Assembly: GCA_964502525.1 (NCBI GenBank)
Contig: CAZCXH010000045.1
Span: forward strand, 1 to 31,664
Length of the DNA: 31,664 bases
Source: DATLYB01 sp964502525
Lineage (GTDB): Bacteria > Bacteroidota > Bacteroidia > Chitinophagales > CAIOSU01
Reading direction: 5' to 3'
The notes under the pieces are model-generated. The model saw only the letters and a program-made list of their open reading frames with translations. It ran no database searches and was not told where the DNA came from. Numbering within the stretch: the stretch's first letter is position 1; each line of letters begins with the position of its first letter. The translations under genes and the position numbers were made by a program. Positions 23,952 to 31,570 of the stretch are shown here, piece by piece.

Positions 23952-24350
23952 ATGAAATTCAGAGATTTTGTTAAGAAAATATTAAAACTGACTTTTTTCC
24001 TCATCATCCTGCTTTCGGTACTCAGCCACAGCTATTTTGGGTTTTTCCAGCCGTACAAATTGTTCACATGGATAAGCATGTTTTTTTTCATGGGCACCAC
24101 GCTGTTTTCAGGCTACTACAATTCGCGCAGCATCAGTAAGCCGTTTTTTTTTAATATTTTCTTCGGCACGCTCGCGGTGAAGTCCGTTTTGAGCATTGCC
24201 TTCCTTTTTGTCTTCCTTGTTTACATTGATCCCGACAATAAAAAAATGTTCGTGATCCCGTTCTTCCTCATCTTTTTTATTTTCAAGGTGTTTGAAACCT
24301 ACATGCTGCTACGGTTTGCGAGGGAAAAAGAAGATTCGCCAAATGTTTAA
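23952..24350 (+). CDS. Four-helix membrane protein of the AtpZ cluster (ATP synthase subunit I-like)
   Basis: A 132-residue, very Phe-rich inner-membrane protein with about four hydrophobic segments: LTFFLIILLSVLSHSYFGFF, FTWISMFFFMGTTLFSGYY, FNIFFGTLAVKSVLSIAFLFVFLVYI, and FVIPFFLIFFIFKVFETYMLLRF. The arrangement and the place after atpZ resemble the short protein found between AtpZ and AtpB in Bacteroidota, similar to subunit I of other phyla. The sequence alone gives no catalytic motif. Its TAA stop shares the bases TTAA with the stop of the convergent antiporter gene. Confidence 0.75.
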   Translation: MKFRDFVKKILKLTFFLIILLSVLSHSYFGFFQPYKLFTWISMFFFMGTTLFSGYYNSRSISKPFFFNIFFGTLAVKSVLSIAFLFVFLVYIDPDNKKMFVIPFFLIFFIFKVFETYMLLRFAREKEDSPNV

Positions 24351-25702
24351 CAGTTGCAAATCAGAATGAACACCAGCCAGGTGAGAAAAAGCACGGGCAG
24401 CAGGAAGGGGAAGGTGTATCTGATAATATATCCGGCAAAAGAGGGCATTTGAATCCCCGACTGTTCGGCTATTGATTTCACCATAAAATTGGGCGCATTG
24501 CCGATGTACGTGCATGCCCCGAAAAAAACGCATGCCACTGAAACGGCAACAAGTTTTTCTGACGATTCGGCCGATGTGGCAAAAGCCAGCACATCGGCTT
24601 TGTTCATAATATCCAGCCCCTGGCGCCCAAGCCCCGCTGACAGAAAATTCAAATAGGTGGGTGCATTATCGAGTACGCTCGACAAGATGCCGGATGACCA
24701 GTACAGCGTATGCTGCGTGACTTCGTTGGCGTGCGTTCTGGCATACTCGCTGATAAGTTGCAACGCGGGCATCATCGTTCCGAAGATGCCGATGAACAGG
24801 AAAGCAACTTCTTTGATCGGCTCGAAGTTGAATCCGTTTCCTTTGAGGCAAGCCTTATCTGATGTATGATAGGCGGCATAAGCGGCTGCAAGCATGACAG
24901 CCTCCCTTACAAATGACAGTTTATCACCATAGTAAGGAATGTATGGCAGCCAGGAAAAAATCCCGGGGTCGAGAAATACCGCTCCGATAATAATGGCAAG
25001 CCAGGTTATATTTCGCAGCCCGTATATCTTGACTTCGCCCGAACGGATTTCACCGGTGGGAATGCGCAAATAACTCCTTTTGTCGAGCAGGTAAAAGATG
25101 AGAAGCAGGGCGACAATGACAAGCAGCCATTTGCTCCAAAGATGCTCGAGTGTCCAGAAGAAGGGCACGCCCTTCAAAAAGCCAAGAAAAAGAGGGGGGT
25201 CGCCAACAGGAGTGAGGCTGCCTCCCACGTTGCTGACAATGAAAATGAAAAACACAATATGATAAGGCTTGACCCTTTCTTTGTTGAGCCTGATGAACGG
25301 GCGTATCAGCAGCATGGAAGCGCCCGTTGTGCCGATAATGTTGGCAATCACCGCGCCTGTCAGCAACAGGGCGCAGTTCATCAACGGGGTTCCTTCCTTG
25401 TCAACGCTGATAAGGATGCCGCCTGATGCAACAAACAAAGCGGTGAGCAATGAAATGAATGAGATATATTCAACAAGCGTGTGGATAGGATGATGCTCAT
25501 CGTGAAGCACGAAAAGGTAATAGATCACTACCATCGCTCCCAGAGCAATGGAAATCGCAGGATAATGCTTGTGCCAGAAATGTGCGTAAAACAGCGGCCC
25601 TGTGGCTATCATCAGGAGGAGCAGGATAAAAGGCATTACTGACCACGTGGCAGGAAGAGAAACTGCGAGATGCGCAGCATCGGCTGCAAGAAATAGCGCC
25701 AC
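24347..25702 (-). CDS. Sodium:proton antiporter, NhaD-like (ion transporter superfamily)
   Basis: A 451-residue inner-membrane protein with about twelve membrane segments. Motifs of the NhaD/CitMHS-like group are VIANIIGTTGASMLLIRPFIRLN, SNVGGSLTPVGDPPLFLGFLKG, LDNAPTYLNFLSAG and GACTYIGNAPNFMVKSIAE, the last three lining the ion path in this fold. It would expel Na+ (or Li+) in exchange for protons. The start is GTG at 25702; an in-frame TAA lies four codons upstream. It converges on the AtpZ-linked membrane-protein gene with overlapping stops, and diverges from the arginase-like gene across 246 bases. Confidence 0.88.
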   Translation of the reverse strand: MALFLAADAAHLAVSLPATWSVMPFILLLLMIATGPLFYAHFWHKHYPAISIALGAMVVIYYLFVLHDEHHPIHTLVEYISFISLLTALFVASGGILISVDKEGTPLMNCALLLTGAVIANIIGTTGASMLLIRPFIRLNKERVKPYHIVFFIFIVSNVGGSLTPVGDPPLFLGFLKGVPFFWTLEHLWSKWLLVIVALLLIFYLLDKRSYLRIPTGEIRSGEVKIYGLRNITWLAIIIGAVFLDPGIFSWLPYIPYYGDKLSFVREAVMLAAAYAAYHTSDKACLKGNGFNFEPIKEVAFLFIGIFGTMMPALQLISEYARTHANEVTQHTLYWSSGILSSVLDNAPTYLNFLSAGLGRQGLDIMNKADVLAFATSAESSEKLVAVSVACVFFGACTYIGNAPNFMVKSIAEQSGIQMPSFAGYIIRYTFPFLLPVLFLTWLVFILICNC

Positions 25703-25757
25703 TGTTATTAATTAATGTTTTGGCTTATGCCGCGTTTCCGCGTTTTTTATGGCGCAG

Positions 25758-25765
25758 CAAAGCTA
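25758..25765 (-). promoter_or_regulatory. Possible -7 element for the antiporter gene
   Basis: The minus strand reads TAGCTTTG, a full match to TAnnTTTG, about 55 bases before the GTG start. No clear -33 TTG lies at the usual distance. The rest of the 246-base divergent spacer shows A/T-rich patches but no other element I can support. Confidence 0.3.
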
Positions 25766-25948
25766 ACATGTCTCCTTTTGACGGAATCTTGCTTTGTTCG
25801 AAATATTCGTCCTTAATCGTCCTTCTATTTACTACTGCAAAACAATCCCACCGTCAACCCAAAAAGACAAGCATGCTTTTCGATGTGAAGAATAAACGTC
25901 CTCCACCGAAGTTTTTGCTTCTAATTTTTCGCAAAGAAAAATTTTAAG

Positions 25949-27121
25949 ATGATAGAGGATATTCTCAGCCCATTGCCCTGGGGCGCAATAGAAAAGTACA
26001 AAACTCTGCCTGCCAACCGCTGGGGCGCCAACGTTGAGTTTTTTACGGGCGACTTGCCCAGCCTGGATGATGTGCACATAGCCATCATCGGACTGAAGGA
26101 AGACCGCGGAGCAGTGGATAACGAGGGCTGCTTTGATGCTGATGAAGCTGTGCGCAGGCAACTTTATAGCCTTGTCAGCTATTACCAGTCGCTGAAAATA
26201 TGGGATCTTGGAAATATTGAAAAAGGCAGTCAGATGTCAGACTCCTATTTCGGCATCGGGAGCGTGGTGGCGGAGTTGCTGAAGCATAAAGTGGTGCCTG
26301 TTATTATCGGTGGAAGCCATGATTTGACGGTAGCGCAGTTCCGGGGCTATTCCGCAACGGAAAAGGAGGTGAACGTTACGCTGATTGACGAGCGCATTGA
26401 CCTTGAAGAGATGGAGGATGAAACCAACGACCAGAACTACCTCTCCCGCATCATCACGGGCAATCCTCCGTTTCTTGAAAGCATGAGCCTGATCGGCTAC
26501 CAGTCGCATTTCAGCGATCCCAAGTCGGCCGAGATGCTTGACAAGCTGGGCTTCGAGTGCATGCGGCTTGGCGTGGTGAGGCAAGACATCGAAGAAGTGG
26601 AGCCGCTGGTGCGCGATTCGGATATGTTAAGCTTTGACCTTTCGTCAATCCGACAGGCTGACGCGCCCGCGGTTAAAGGCGCCACCCCTAATGGGCTTAC
26701 GGGCGAAGAAGCCTGCCAGATATGCCGCTATGCAGGGATGAGCGACAGGCTCAGCTCCATCGGCATCTACAACTTTAACCCGGTATTTGACCGCAATGAG
26801 CAGACCGCCCAGCTCATCGCGCAGATGATTTGGTATTTCACAGAAGGCTTCTACAACCGGAAAGACGACAAGCTTACGCTTACAGAAAAGGATTTTTACC
26901 GTTACATCGTTCATCTTGAAGACGGGCATCACGACCTTCATTTCTGGAAGAGCCGCAAGAGCGACCGCTGGTGGCTTGAAATCGCCACTACACCCGATCC
27001 CGGCAAGAAAAAAGCCAAGCCGCTGCTGGTGCCATGTTCCTACTCCGACTACAGGATAGCCTCGGCAGGTGAACTTCCTGAGCGCTGGATAAAAGCGCAG
27101 TTGAAGGCGGCTGCGGTTTAA
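25949..27121 (+). CDS. Arginase-family protein (annotated elsewhere as formimidoylglutamase), probably catalytically degenerate
   Basis: A 390-residue protein with the ureohydrolase fold: IIGGSHDLTVAQFRG (residues 119-133), VTLIDERIDLEEM (143-155), SFDLSSIRQADAP (228-240), then GATPNGLTGEEA. Active members bind two Mn2+ through GGDH, DAHxD and SxDxD. Here the first His (124) and Asp147, Asp151 and Asp230 remain, but the His of DAHxD is Arg149 and the second Asp of SxDxD is Ser232; the usual Glu before the late NP is missing in IYNFNP. The C-terminal 80 residues (DGHHDLHFWKSRKSDRWWLE, PCSYSDYRIASAGELPERW) are an extension known to me from Bacteroidota homologues. So a pseudoenzyme or regulatory role is likelier than arginine or formimidoylglutamate hydrolysis. 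It stands alone and ends at element D. Confidence 0.85.
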   Translation: MIEDILSPLPWGAIEKYKTLPANRWGANVEFFTGDLPSLDDVHIAIIGLKEDRGAVDNEGCFDADEAVRRQLYSLVSYYQSLKIWDLGNIEKGSQMSDSYFGIGSVVAELLKHKVVPVIIGGSHDLTVAQFRGYSATEKEVNVTLIDERIDLEEMEDETNDQNYLSRIITGNPPFLESMSLIGYQSHFSDPKSAEMLDKLGFECMRLGVVRQDIEEVEPLVRDSDMLSFDLSSIRQADAPAVKGATPNGLTGEEACQICRYAGMSDRLSSIGIYNFNPVFDRNEQTAQLIAQMIWYFTEGFYNRKDDKLTLTEKDFYRYIVHLEDGHHDLHFWKSRKSDRWWLEIATTPDPGKKKAKPLLVPCSYSDYRIASAGELPERWIKAQLKAAAV

Positions 27122-27148
27122 CCATCTAAAATTGAAACAAGCCCAAAT

Positions 27149-27213
27149 AAAAAGGTAAAGTGCAAAAGGCAAGAGGCAAATTGCCCTTTGCAAGTTGCCT
27201 TTTGCCCCTTTTT
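27149..27213. terminator. Word-palindrome element D (GCAAAAGG words), bidirectional terminator-like
   Basis: aaaaagg (27149-27155) pairs with cctttt-type 27207-27213, and gcaaaaggcaa (27162-27172) pairs perfectly with ttgccttttgc (27195-27205). The flanks give an A-run on the left and a T-run on the right, so it can stop transcripts from both convergent neighbours (stops at 27121 and 27250). It shares ttgccctttgc (27181-27191) with element C in lptC. Confidence 0.75.
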
Positions 27214-27249
27214 GCAATGAGATAAGTCAAAATTCCAAATGGTATACTC

Positions 27250-28680
27250 TTAAGGAAAGAGAACGCCTCTGTATTGGGTGATGTCCAAGAGAGGCAACTG
27301 CGCCCCAAATTCCTGATTGATGACGTTAATGAATTCATTGGCAATCATCGCCTGCCCGCGGTCGGTCGGATGCAGCCCGTCAAGCGAGAAGAATGCGCCT
27401 GATACCATCTCCGCGCTGAAGTCAATGCCGCTGATTGTTGTTTCGTTGTAAATCCTGTCCATAAATCCGGCCAAATCAACAACGGCAATTCCCCGCTCGG
27501 CTGCCAGCTCCTCAATCACGGTGTTGAACTGCGCTGTGAATGAACGCACGTTTGCAATTTCAGCTTCCGATAAAATGTCTTCATCTTTAATGGGAATGAA
27601 TGCGCCCAGCTCAAGGCATTTCAGCGAATCAATATCAATGCCCAGAGTTACAAACTCGGTTGATTTAATCACGCGCACCTGGCCATCTTCTTTCACCACA
27701 AACGGATTGAAGCCTGTGTGAAACGTGTAACCGATAGCAGGATACAGCGCATTCATCGAATCCGCTTTTGCCGCATCGAGGTTTAATGAATCATAAATAA
27801 TCCTCCTGAAATAAGGAAACGTAGTTACATCGGGGATGTTCGAAATAACGCCATGGGCATTCTGCGCAATGAGGTCGTCAAGAATGAATTGGAGGCTGAG
27901 GCGGAAGGAGGTCACTGATGAGATTTGATCTTCATAATCATTGCTGGCGCCTCCGGCAATGCCATAGGCAAGCACATCGCTCATCCCTAATTCCATAGTG
28001 TAGAAGGAGGGATGAATAGCGGTGACATAGGAATAAGGACTTGAGAGGAACAGGGGATCGGGAGCAAAGCGCCAGAAGTAAGGACTGAATGATTTGGAGG
28101 TGCCGTAGTTGGCAACATCCCCGTATCCCGGTGAGGTGACATCAATCATTTTCATTGCGGGAATACCGAGATGATGGAAAACGGTGTGGCTGGTGTCGCG
28201 CTGTGAATCGTTATCCAAATCCAGCTCATCATCTCCAAGCCCGGGAAGGCGCTCAGGCAAAAGGTTTACCTCGCCTTTGCAGTCGGGCTTTTTTACAAGC
28301 GTCAGTTTCGGCTCGGTGAGTTTAAAATCGCCCGGTGCATACTCATCGCTGGGATAGCAGCCCTTATCGCCTTTCAGCAATGAAATATTAAATGTATCCG
28401 CGCCACCGGTCAAGCGCATTTGCTGCGCCAGCAGATTGGGAAACGAAGCAAGCTGCCCCTGTTTTGACAGCGCCCCGTCACTAAAACCGGCAGTGTAAGA
28501 ACTGCCAATCGCTACATAACGCGTGAAATCCGCAGCGCCTGCTGAAGGTTCGGGAATGTCAAATTTCGGCTCGCAGGAGGCGAGAAGAAAGAGCCAAGTA
28601 ATGAGTAGTGGATAGTGAGTAGTGAGAAAAGAAATAAAACCGTTTAATGTTTGCTGCTTGTTGTAATTCATACTATACAT
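27250..28680 (-). CDS. SGNH/GDSL-type lipoprotein hydrolase
   Basis: About 476 residues from ATG at 28680 (28671 is also possible). The lipoprotein signal ends in LFLLASC, so the mature protein sits on a membrane, probably the outer one. Block I of SGNH esterases is seen as YVAIGSSYTAGFSDG (nucleophile Ser in GSS), and block V as LDGLHPTDRGQAMIANEF (Asp and His). Block III, usually G-x-N-D, reads LGMSDVLAY, lacking the oxyanion Asn. The substrate is unknown. The family occurs beside FadL-type porins in Bacteroidota, as here: the FadL stop is 37 bases upstream. The signal-peptide stretch TTHYPLLIT is encoded by one arm of element E. Confidence 0.85.
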   Translation of the reverse strand: MYSMNYNKQQTLNGFISFLTTHYPLLITWLFLLASCEPKFDIPEPSAGAADFTRYVAIGSSYTAGFSDGALSKQGQLASFPNLLAQQMRLTGGADTFNISLLKGDKGCYPSDEYAPGDFKLTEPKLTLVKKPDCKGEVNLLPERLPGLGDDELDLDNDSQRDTSHTVFHHLGIPAMKMIDVTSPGYGDVANYGTSKSFSPYFWRFAPDPLFLSSPYSYVTAIHPSFYTMELGMSDVLAYGIAGGASNDYEDQISSVTSFRLSLQFILDDLIAQNAHGVISNIPDVTTFPYFRRIIYDSLNLDAAKADSMNALYPAIGYTFHTGFNPFVVKEDGQVRVIKSTEFVTLGIDIDSLKCLELGAFIPIKDEDILSEAEIANVRSFTAQFNTVIEELAAERGIAVVDLAGFMDRIYNETTISGIDFSAEMVSGAFFSLDGLHPTDRGQAMIANEFINVINQEFGAQLPLLDITQYRGVLFP

Positions 28681-28721
28681 ACTTGTTTCCAAATACCAAA
28701 TACTCGATACTCAATACTCAT
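28601..28721 (-). repeat. Word-palindrome element E (ATACTC/AGTAGTGAG words) from the FadL stop into the next gene
   Basis: The arms 28601-28626 (atgagtagtggatag...) and 28696-28721 (ccaaatactcgatactc...) pair at 20 of 26 positions on the minus-strand RNA, across a 69-nt loop that holds the start codons at 28680 and 28671. The first arm begins at the FadL stop codon (28718-28720); the second arm is inside the SGNH gene and encodes part of its signal peptide. Confidence 0.75.
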
Positions 28722-29995
28722 TTAAACGCCAGATGCACTCCAATCGAAGGAACGAACACGGCTATTGTATAAGTGCCATAAAATCCGGCTTCATCCGAGC
28801 CTCCGGTGCGCTCAAGCGAGCGAACATAAAGAAAAGAAGCGTCAATGCCCACTTTCGGTGAAGGCTGGTAGGTGAGACCGCCTGACACGCCAAAGCGATT
28901 CGCGTCAGGACCTTCTGGTGAAAGATAGCCATCCTGCACAGGCGTCATATCGAAATACGCTCCTGCCCTTAATGCGAGTTTTTCCAGTACCTTATACTGC
29001 GCACCCAGGCGAAATGTAAATGAGCCTTCGTAATTCTTTGGCAACTCCGTGTCTTCGAGTTGTTCCGAATTGAAATCATAATCAAAACGCAGCGTGTCAT
29101 AAGAAAACCACCCGGTGTAATTCACATCAAAAGCAAGCAGCCACTTATCATTCAGATGATAGCCTAAGCCGACATTGGCGACCAGCGGTAAAATCAGTTC
29201 CGAATTAAATGTAGTCTTGGGGAATGAATCGCTGATGGCAGCCGGCACTTCAAATTCGGCATCGCCATCCTTCACTTTCATCTTCACAGGTGTGCGGAAT
29301 GTTGCACCCAGCGAAAATTTTGAATTGATGTTGTAATAGAAACCAATATTTGCCCCAAAGCCCATCGCATTGCCGGTGAGTTCCGCTTCGCCATATTGCA
29401 ATGAAGAATCCGCCACAGGAATTCCCCTGTTTAAAAGCAAATCACCGAAGTAATAGGAAAAGCCAGCGCCCACGCCAAACTTGTCGTTGATTTTATAATT
29501 CACCGTAGGCTGAACGGAAAACGTTCGCAGCTCGATTTTCCGAATCACAAATTGACCTGCCCAGTCGTCTTCCCATTCCAAACCGTTTCCGAAAGGATTG
29601 TTTACACCCAGTCCAACAGTCCACTTTTCCTTTTTAAGACGATACGACCAATACACTATGAATGGCGTGCCGAAAGTGCTTTTGTTCGTTGCCGTATAAA
29701 AACCATCTGTTGACTGATAGCCGATATAAGGAATCACCACATTCGCCCCGACATTAAAATGCAGACGCTGCTTTAAAAATGAAAGCGCCCCGGGATTCAG
29801 GAAAACACTTGCTGCATCAAGACTGGTTCCCACGCCTGCCTGCGCCATGCCGTTTTGCTTGATACCCTGCAGGTTTGCCTGGAAGCCACCGGCTGATGCG
29901 GTGAATGAAAACAAAAGGAGAATGGCACAAGCGGACGCTTGCGCCAGTTCATGCCCGACAACAAACCACGAACAACAAACGACAAACTTTCTCAT
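28718..29995 (-). CDS. OmpP1/FadL-family outer-membrane transporter
   Basis: A 425-residue barrel of the FadL family, which moves hydrophobic compounds across the outer membrane. The mature start GGFQANLQGIKQNGMAQAGVGTSLDAASVFLNPGALS is the FadL plug signature. Later strands include YWSYRLKKEKWTVGLGVNNPFGNGLEW (the NPFG motif) and the C-terminal VFVPSIGVHLAF. The signal peptide is unusual: MRKFVVCCSWFVVGHELAQASACAILLLFSFTASA is long, and its first half is encoded by element F and a small palindrome rather than by ordinary sequence. ATG at 29995 overlaps the stop of the esterase gene by 4 bases. It is the middle gene of the esterase-FadL-SGNH run. Confidence 0.9.
   Translation of the reverse strand: MRKFVVCCSWFVVGHELAQASACAILLLFSFTASAGGFQANLQGIKQNGMAQAGVGTSLDAASVFLNPGALSFLKQRLHFNVGANVVIPYIGYQSTDGFYTATNKSTFGTPFIVYWSYRLKKEKWTVGLGVNNPFGNGLEWEDDWAGQFVIRKIELRTFSVQPTVNYKINDKFGVGAGFSYYFGDLLLNRGIPVADSSLQYGEAELTGNAMGFGANIGFYYNINSKFSLGATFRTPVKMKVKDGDAEFEVPAAISDSFPKTTFNSELILPLVANVGLGYHLNDKWLLAFDVNYTGWFSYDTLRFDYDFNSEQLEDTELPKNYEGSFTFRLGAQYKVLEKLALRAGAYFDMTPVQDGYLSPEGPDANRFGVSGGLTYQPSPKVGIDASFLYVRSLERTGGSDEAGFYGTYTIAVFVPSIGVHLAFK
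29923..29946 (-). repeat. REP-like palindrome within the FadL signal-peptide region
   Basis: tggcacaagcg (29923-29933) and cgcttgcgcca (29936-29946) form an 11-bp stem with a two-base spacer. The only non-Watson-Crick position is a G-U pair in the mRNA (A-C on the other strand). It encodes part of ELAQASACA in the signal peptide. Confidence 0.7.
29961..29990 (-). repeat. Word element F (GTTTGT words), single arm, at the FadL start
   Basis: The stretch holds repeated GTTTGTTGT words immediately downstream of the FadL ATG. Its 20 bases at 29968-29987 are identical to 2435-2454 of element A. I see no complementary second arm nearby, so this is a half element. It encodes FVVCCSWFVV. Confidence 0.8.
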
Positions 29996-31410
29996 TCAAA
30001 CACCACTTTCGCCCTTGCAATACCAAGACTCTTGTTTGCAGGAAGAATCTTTACGATGAACAAACCGGTTCCGAGTTCATTCCTGCTGATGGTGAAGAAA
30101 TCAGGAATCGCGTGGTAGGTTTTTACCAATCTTCCCAAATTATCATACACGAGCGCATCCGCTGCTCCCTGTAATGCAACCGGCTTCGTAATCGTTACCG
30201 CATCGCTTGAAGGGTTGGGATATGCCGCCACCGTAACATTCACAAAAGACGCAATGCCGGTGGGAGCCTGATTAAACGCCTTTGCATCCGTGGGGTCAAA
30301 AATTTCAGGACCGCAGGCCACGGGCACTCCGTTTTCATAAACATGAGGAGTAGTCATGTTGCCGATTGCCCACAAGGAAGAATCGCAGCGGATGCCGGTC
30401 ATCTGTTCGTAGAGGAAATCTCGTACGAACCAGACTGTGGTGTCCATGTAAACGGGACCTTCGGTTGTCGGACGCGGGTCAACATAAGGCACGTGACCTG
30501 CATCGCGCCATGTGTAAAAGCGATTCGTGATGCCAAGATTCGCTGTACGCCTTTTGATCGTTCCGCTGCCGTCAACCACGATAAGAGGAGTGCCCGACAC
30601 GCTGATGATATCCGAGCAATAAGGCACCGTGCCGTCATCATTGCCATGCATGCTCACCATCGGCACGGCTCCGGATTTTATCCAGGCTGTGTCGCCAATG
30701 GCTCCTGCAAGGTTGATGATGCCTGCCACGCGTGATGAGTAGCCGGGGTTGCCGCTGTTGCCTTCCAGGTCGCCCTGCGATTCAATAATTTCCTTCATCC
30801 ATTGCTGGATACCGGCAGTATCAGTCAAATAGCCCAGATGAACTCCGATAAATGCTCCTGCTGATGTTCCACCCATGAAAATCTTGTTCGTGTCAATACG
30901 GTAGGTGTTGGTCGTGGCGGCATCTTTATAAAAATAGCGGATGGCAGCCTTGGCATCCTGCACGGCTTTCACCACCTGCTTGAGCATTGTGGCGGAGTCA
31001 ATAGTTCCGGTATTGAGGCGGTATTCGATGGAAGCGGTGACAAAGCCTCGCTTGGTAAACGTTTGGCACAGATTAATGATGTCGGGGCTTTCACGTATGC
31101 CCGCGGTGAAACTGCCGCCATACGCCAGCACCACGAGCGGGCGCTTCGCTTCGTAATACTGGTTGCCGGGGTCATCACCTTCCGGCTCAAACACATACAT
31201 GTCGAGCGTCTGTCCTTCTGCGCTTCCGAATGGAATGCTGTAGCCGCCCAGCTTGGCCAGGTCAGGGATCTGCCCCACTCCCGGAACTACCGTGGTAAAT
31301 GTAGGGCCGGAAAAAACTTCGTCATAGTAGCGCCCGGTACATTGCGCGAAGCCTGAAAATGTTGCAGAGCACAAGAAAATTGTCAACAGAAATGTCAATA
31401 GTCGTTTCAT
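29992..31410 (-). CDS. Secreted alpha/beta-hydrolase (esterase) with T9SS C-terminal sorting domain
   Basis: A 472-residue protein with a signal peptide MKRLLTFLLTIFLCSATFSGFAQ. The alpha/beta-hydrolase core has an oxyanion stretch LAYGGSFTAG, a nucleophile elbow GGTSAGAFIG, an acid region HGNDDGTVPY, and a His in DAGHVPYVD. It resembles carboxylesterase/PHB-depolymerase-like enzymes; the substrate is not known. The last 80 residues form a type A T9SS sorting domain: AAYPNPSSDAVTIT, ALVYDNLGRLVKTY and GLFIVKILPAN, ending KVVFE. The protein should be exported through the PorW-containing system and anchored to the surface or released. ATG at 31410 starts the signal peptide; a TTG eight codons upstream is unlikely. 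It overlaps FadL by 4 bases. Confidence 0.9.
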   Translation of the reverse strand: MKRLLTFLLTIFLCSATFSGFAQCTGRYYDEVFSGPTFTTVVPGVGQIPDLAKLGGYSIPFGSAEGQTLDMYVFEPEGDDPGNQYYEAKRPLVVLAYGGSFTAGIRESPDIINLCQTFTKRGFVTASIEYRLNTGTIDSATMLKQVVKAVQDAKAAIRYFYKDAATTNTYRIDTNKIFMGGTSAGAFIGVHLGYLTDTAGIQQWMKEIIESQGDLEGNSGNPGYSSRVAGIINLAGAIGDTAWIKSGAVPMVSMHGNDDGTVPYCSDIISVSGTPLIVVDGSGTIKRRTANLGITNRFYTWRDAGHVPYVDPRPTTEGPVYMDTTVWFVRDFLYEQMTGIRCDSSLWAIGNMTTPHVYENGVPVACGPEIFDPTDAKAFNQAPTGIASFVNVTVAAYPNPSSDAVTITKPVALQGAADALVYDNLGRLVKTYHAIPDFFTISRNELGTGLFIVKILPANKSLGIARAKVVFE

Positions 31411-31570
31411 GATTTTGAGGTTTTTGAATTTCAATTACACTTAAATCCTAAGGCAGGGATTCTTTATGGAAAGTTGTCAGGGGTCAAATTTCAGAAAAAA
31501 AACCGAATGCTGCATGGGCGACCCAGGACAACACGCATTTAAATCAGTCTGGTTATCAAACCTTTCATTG

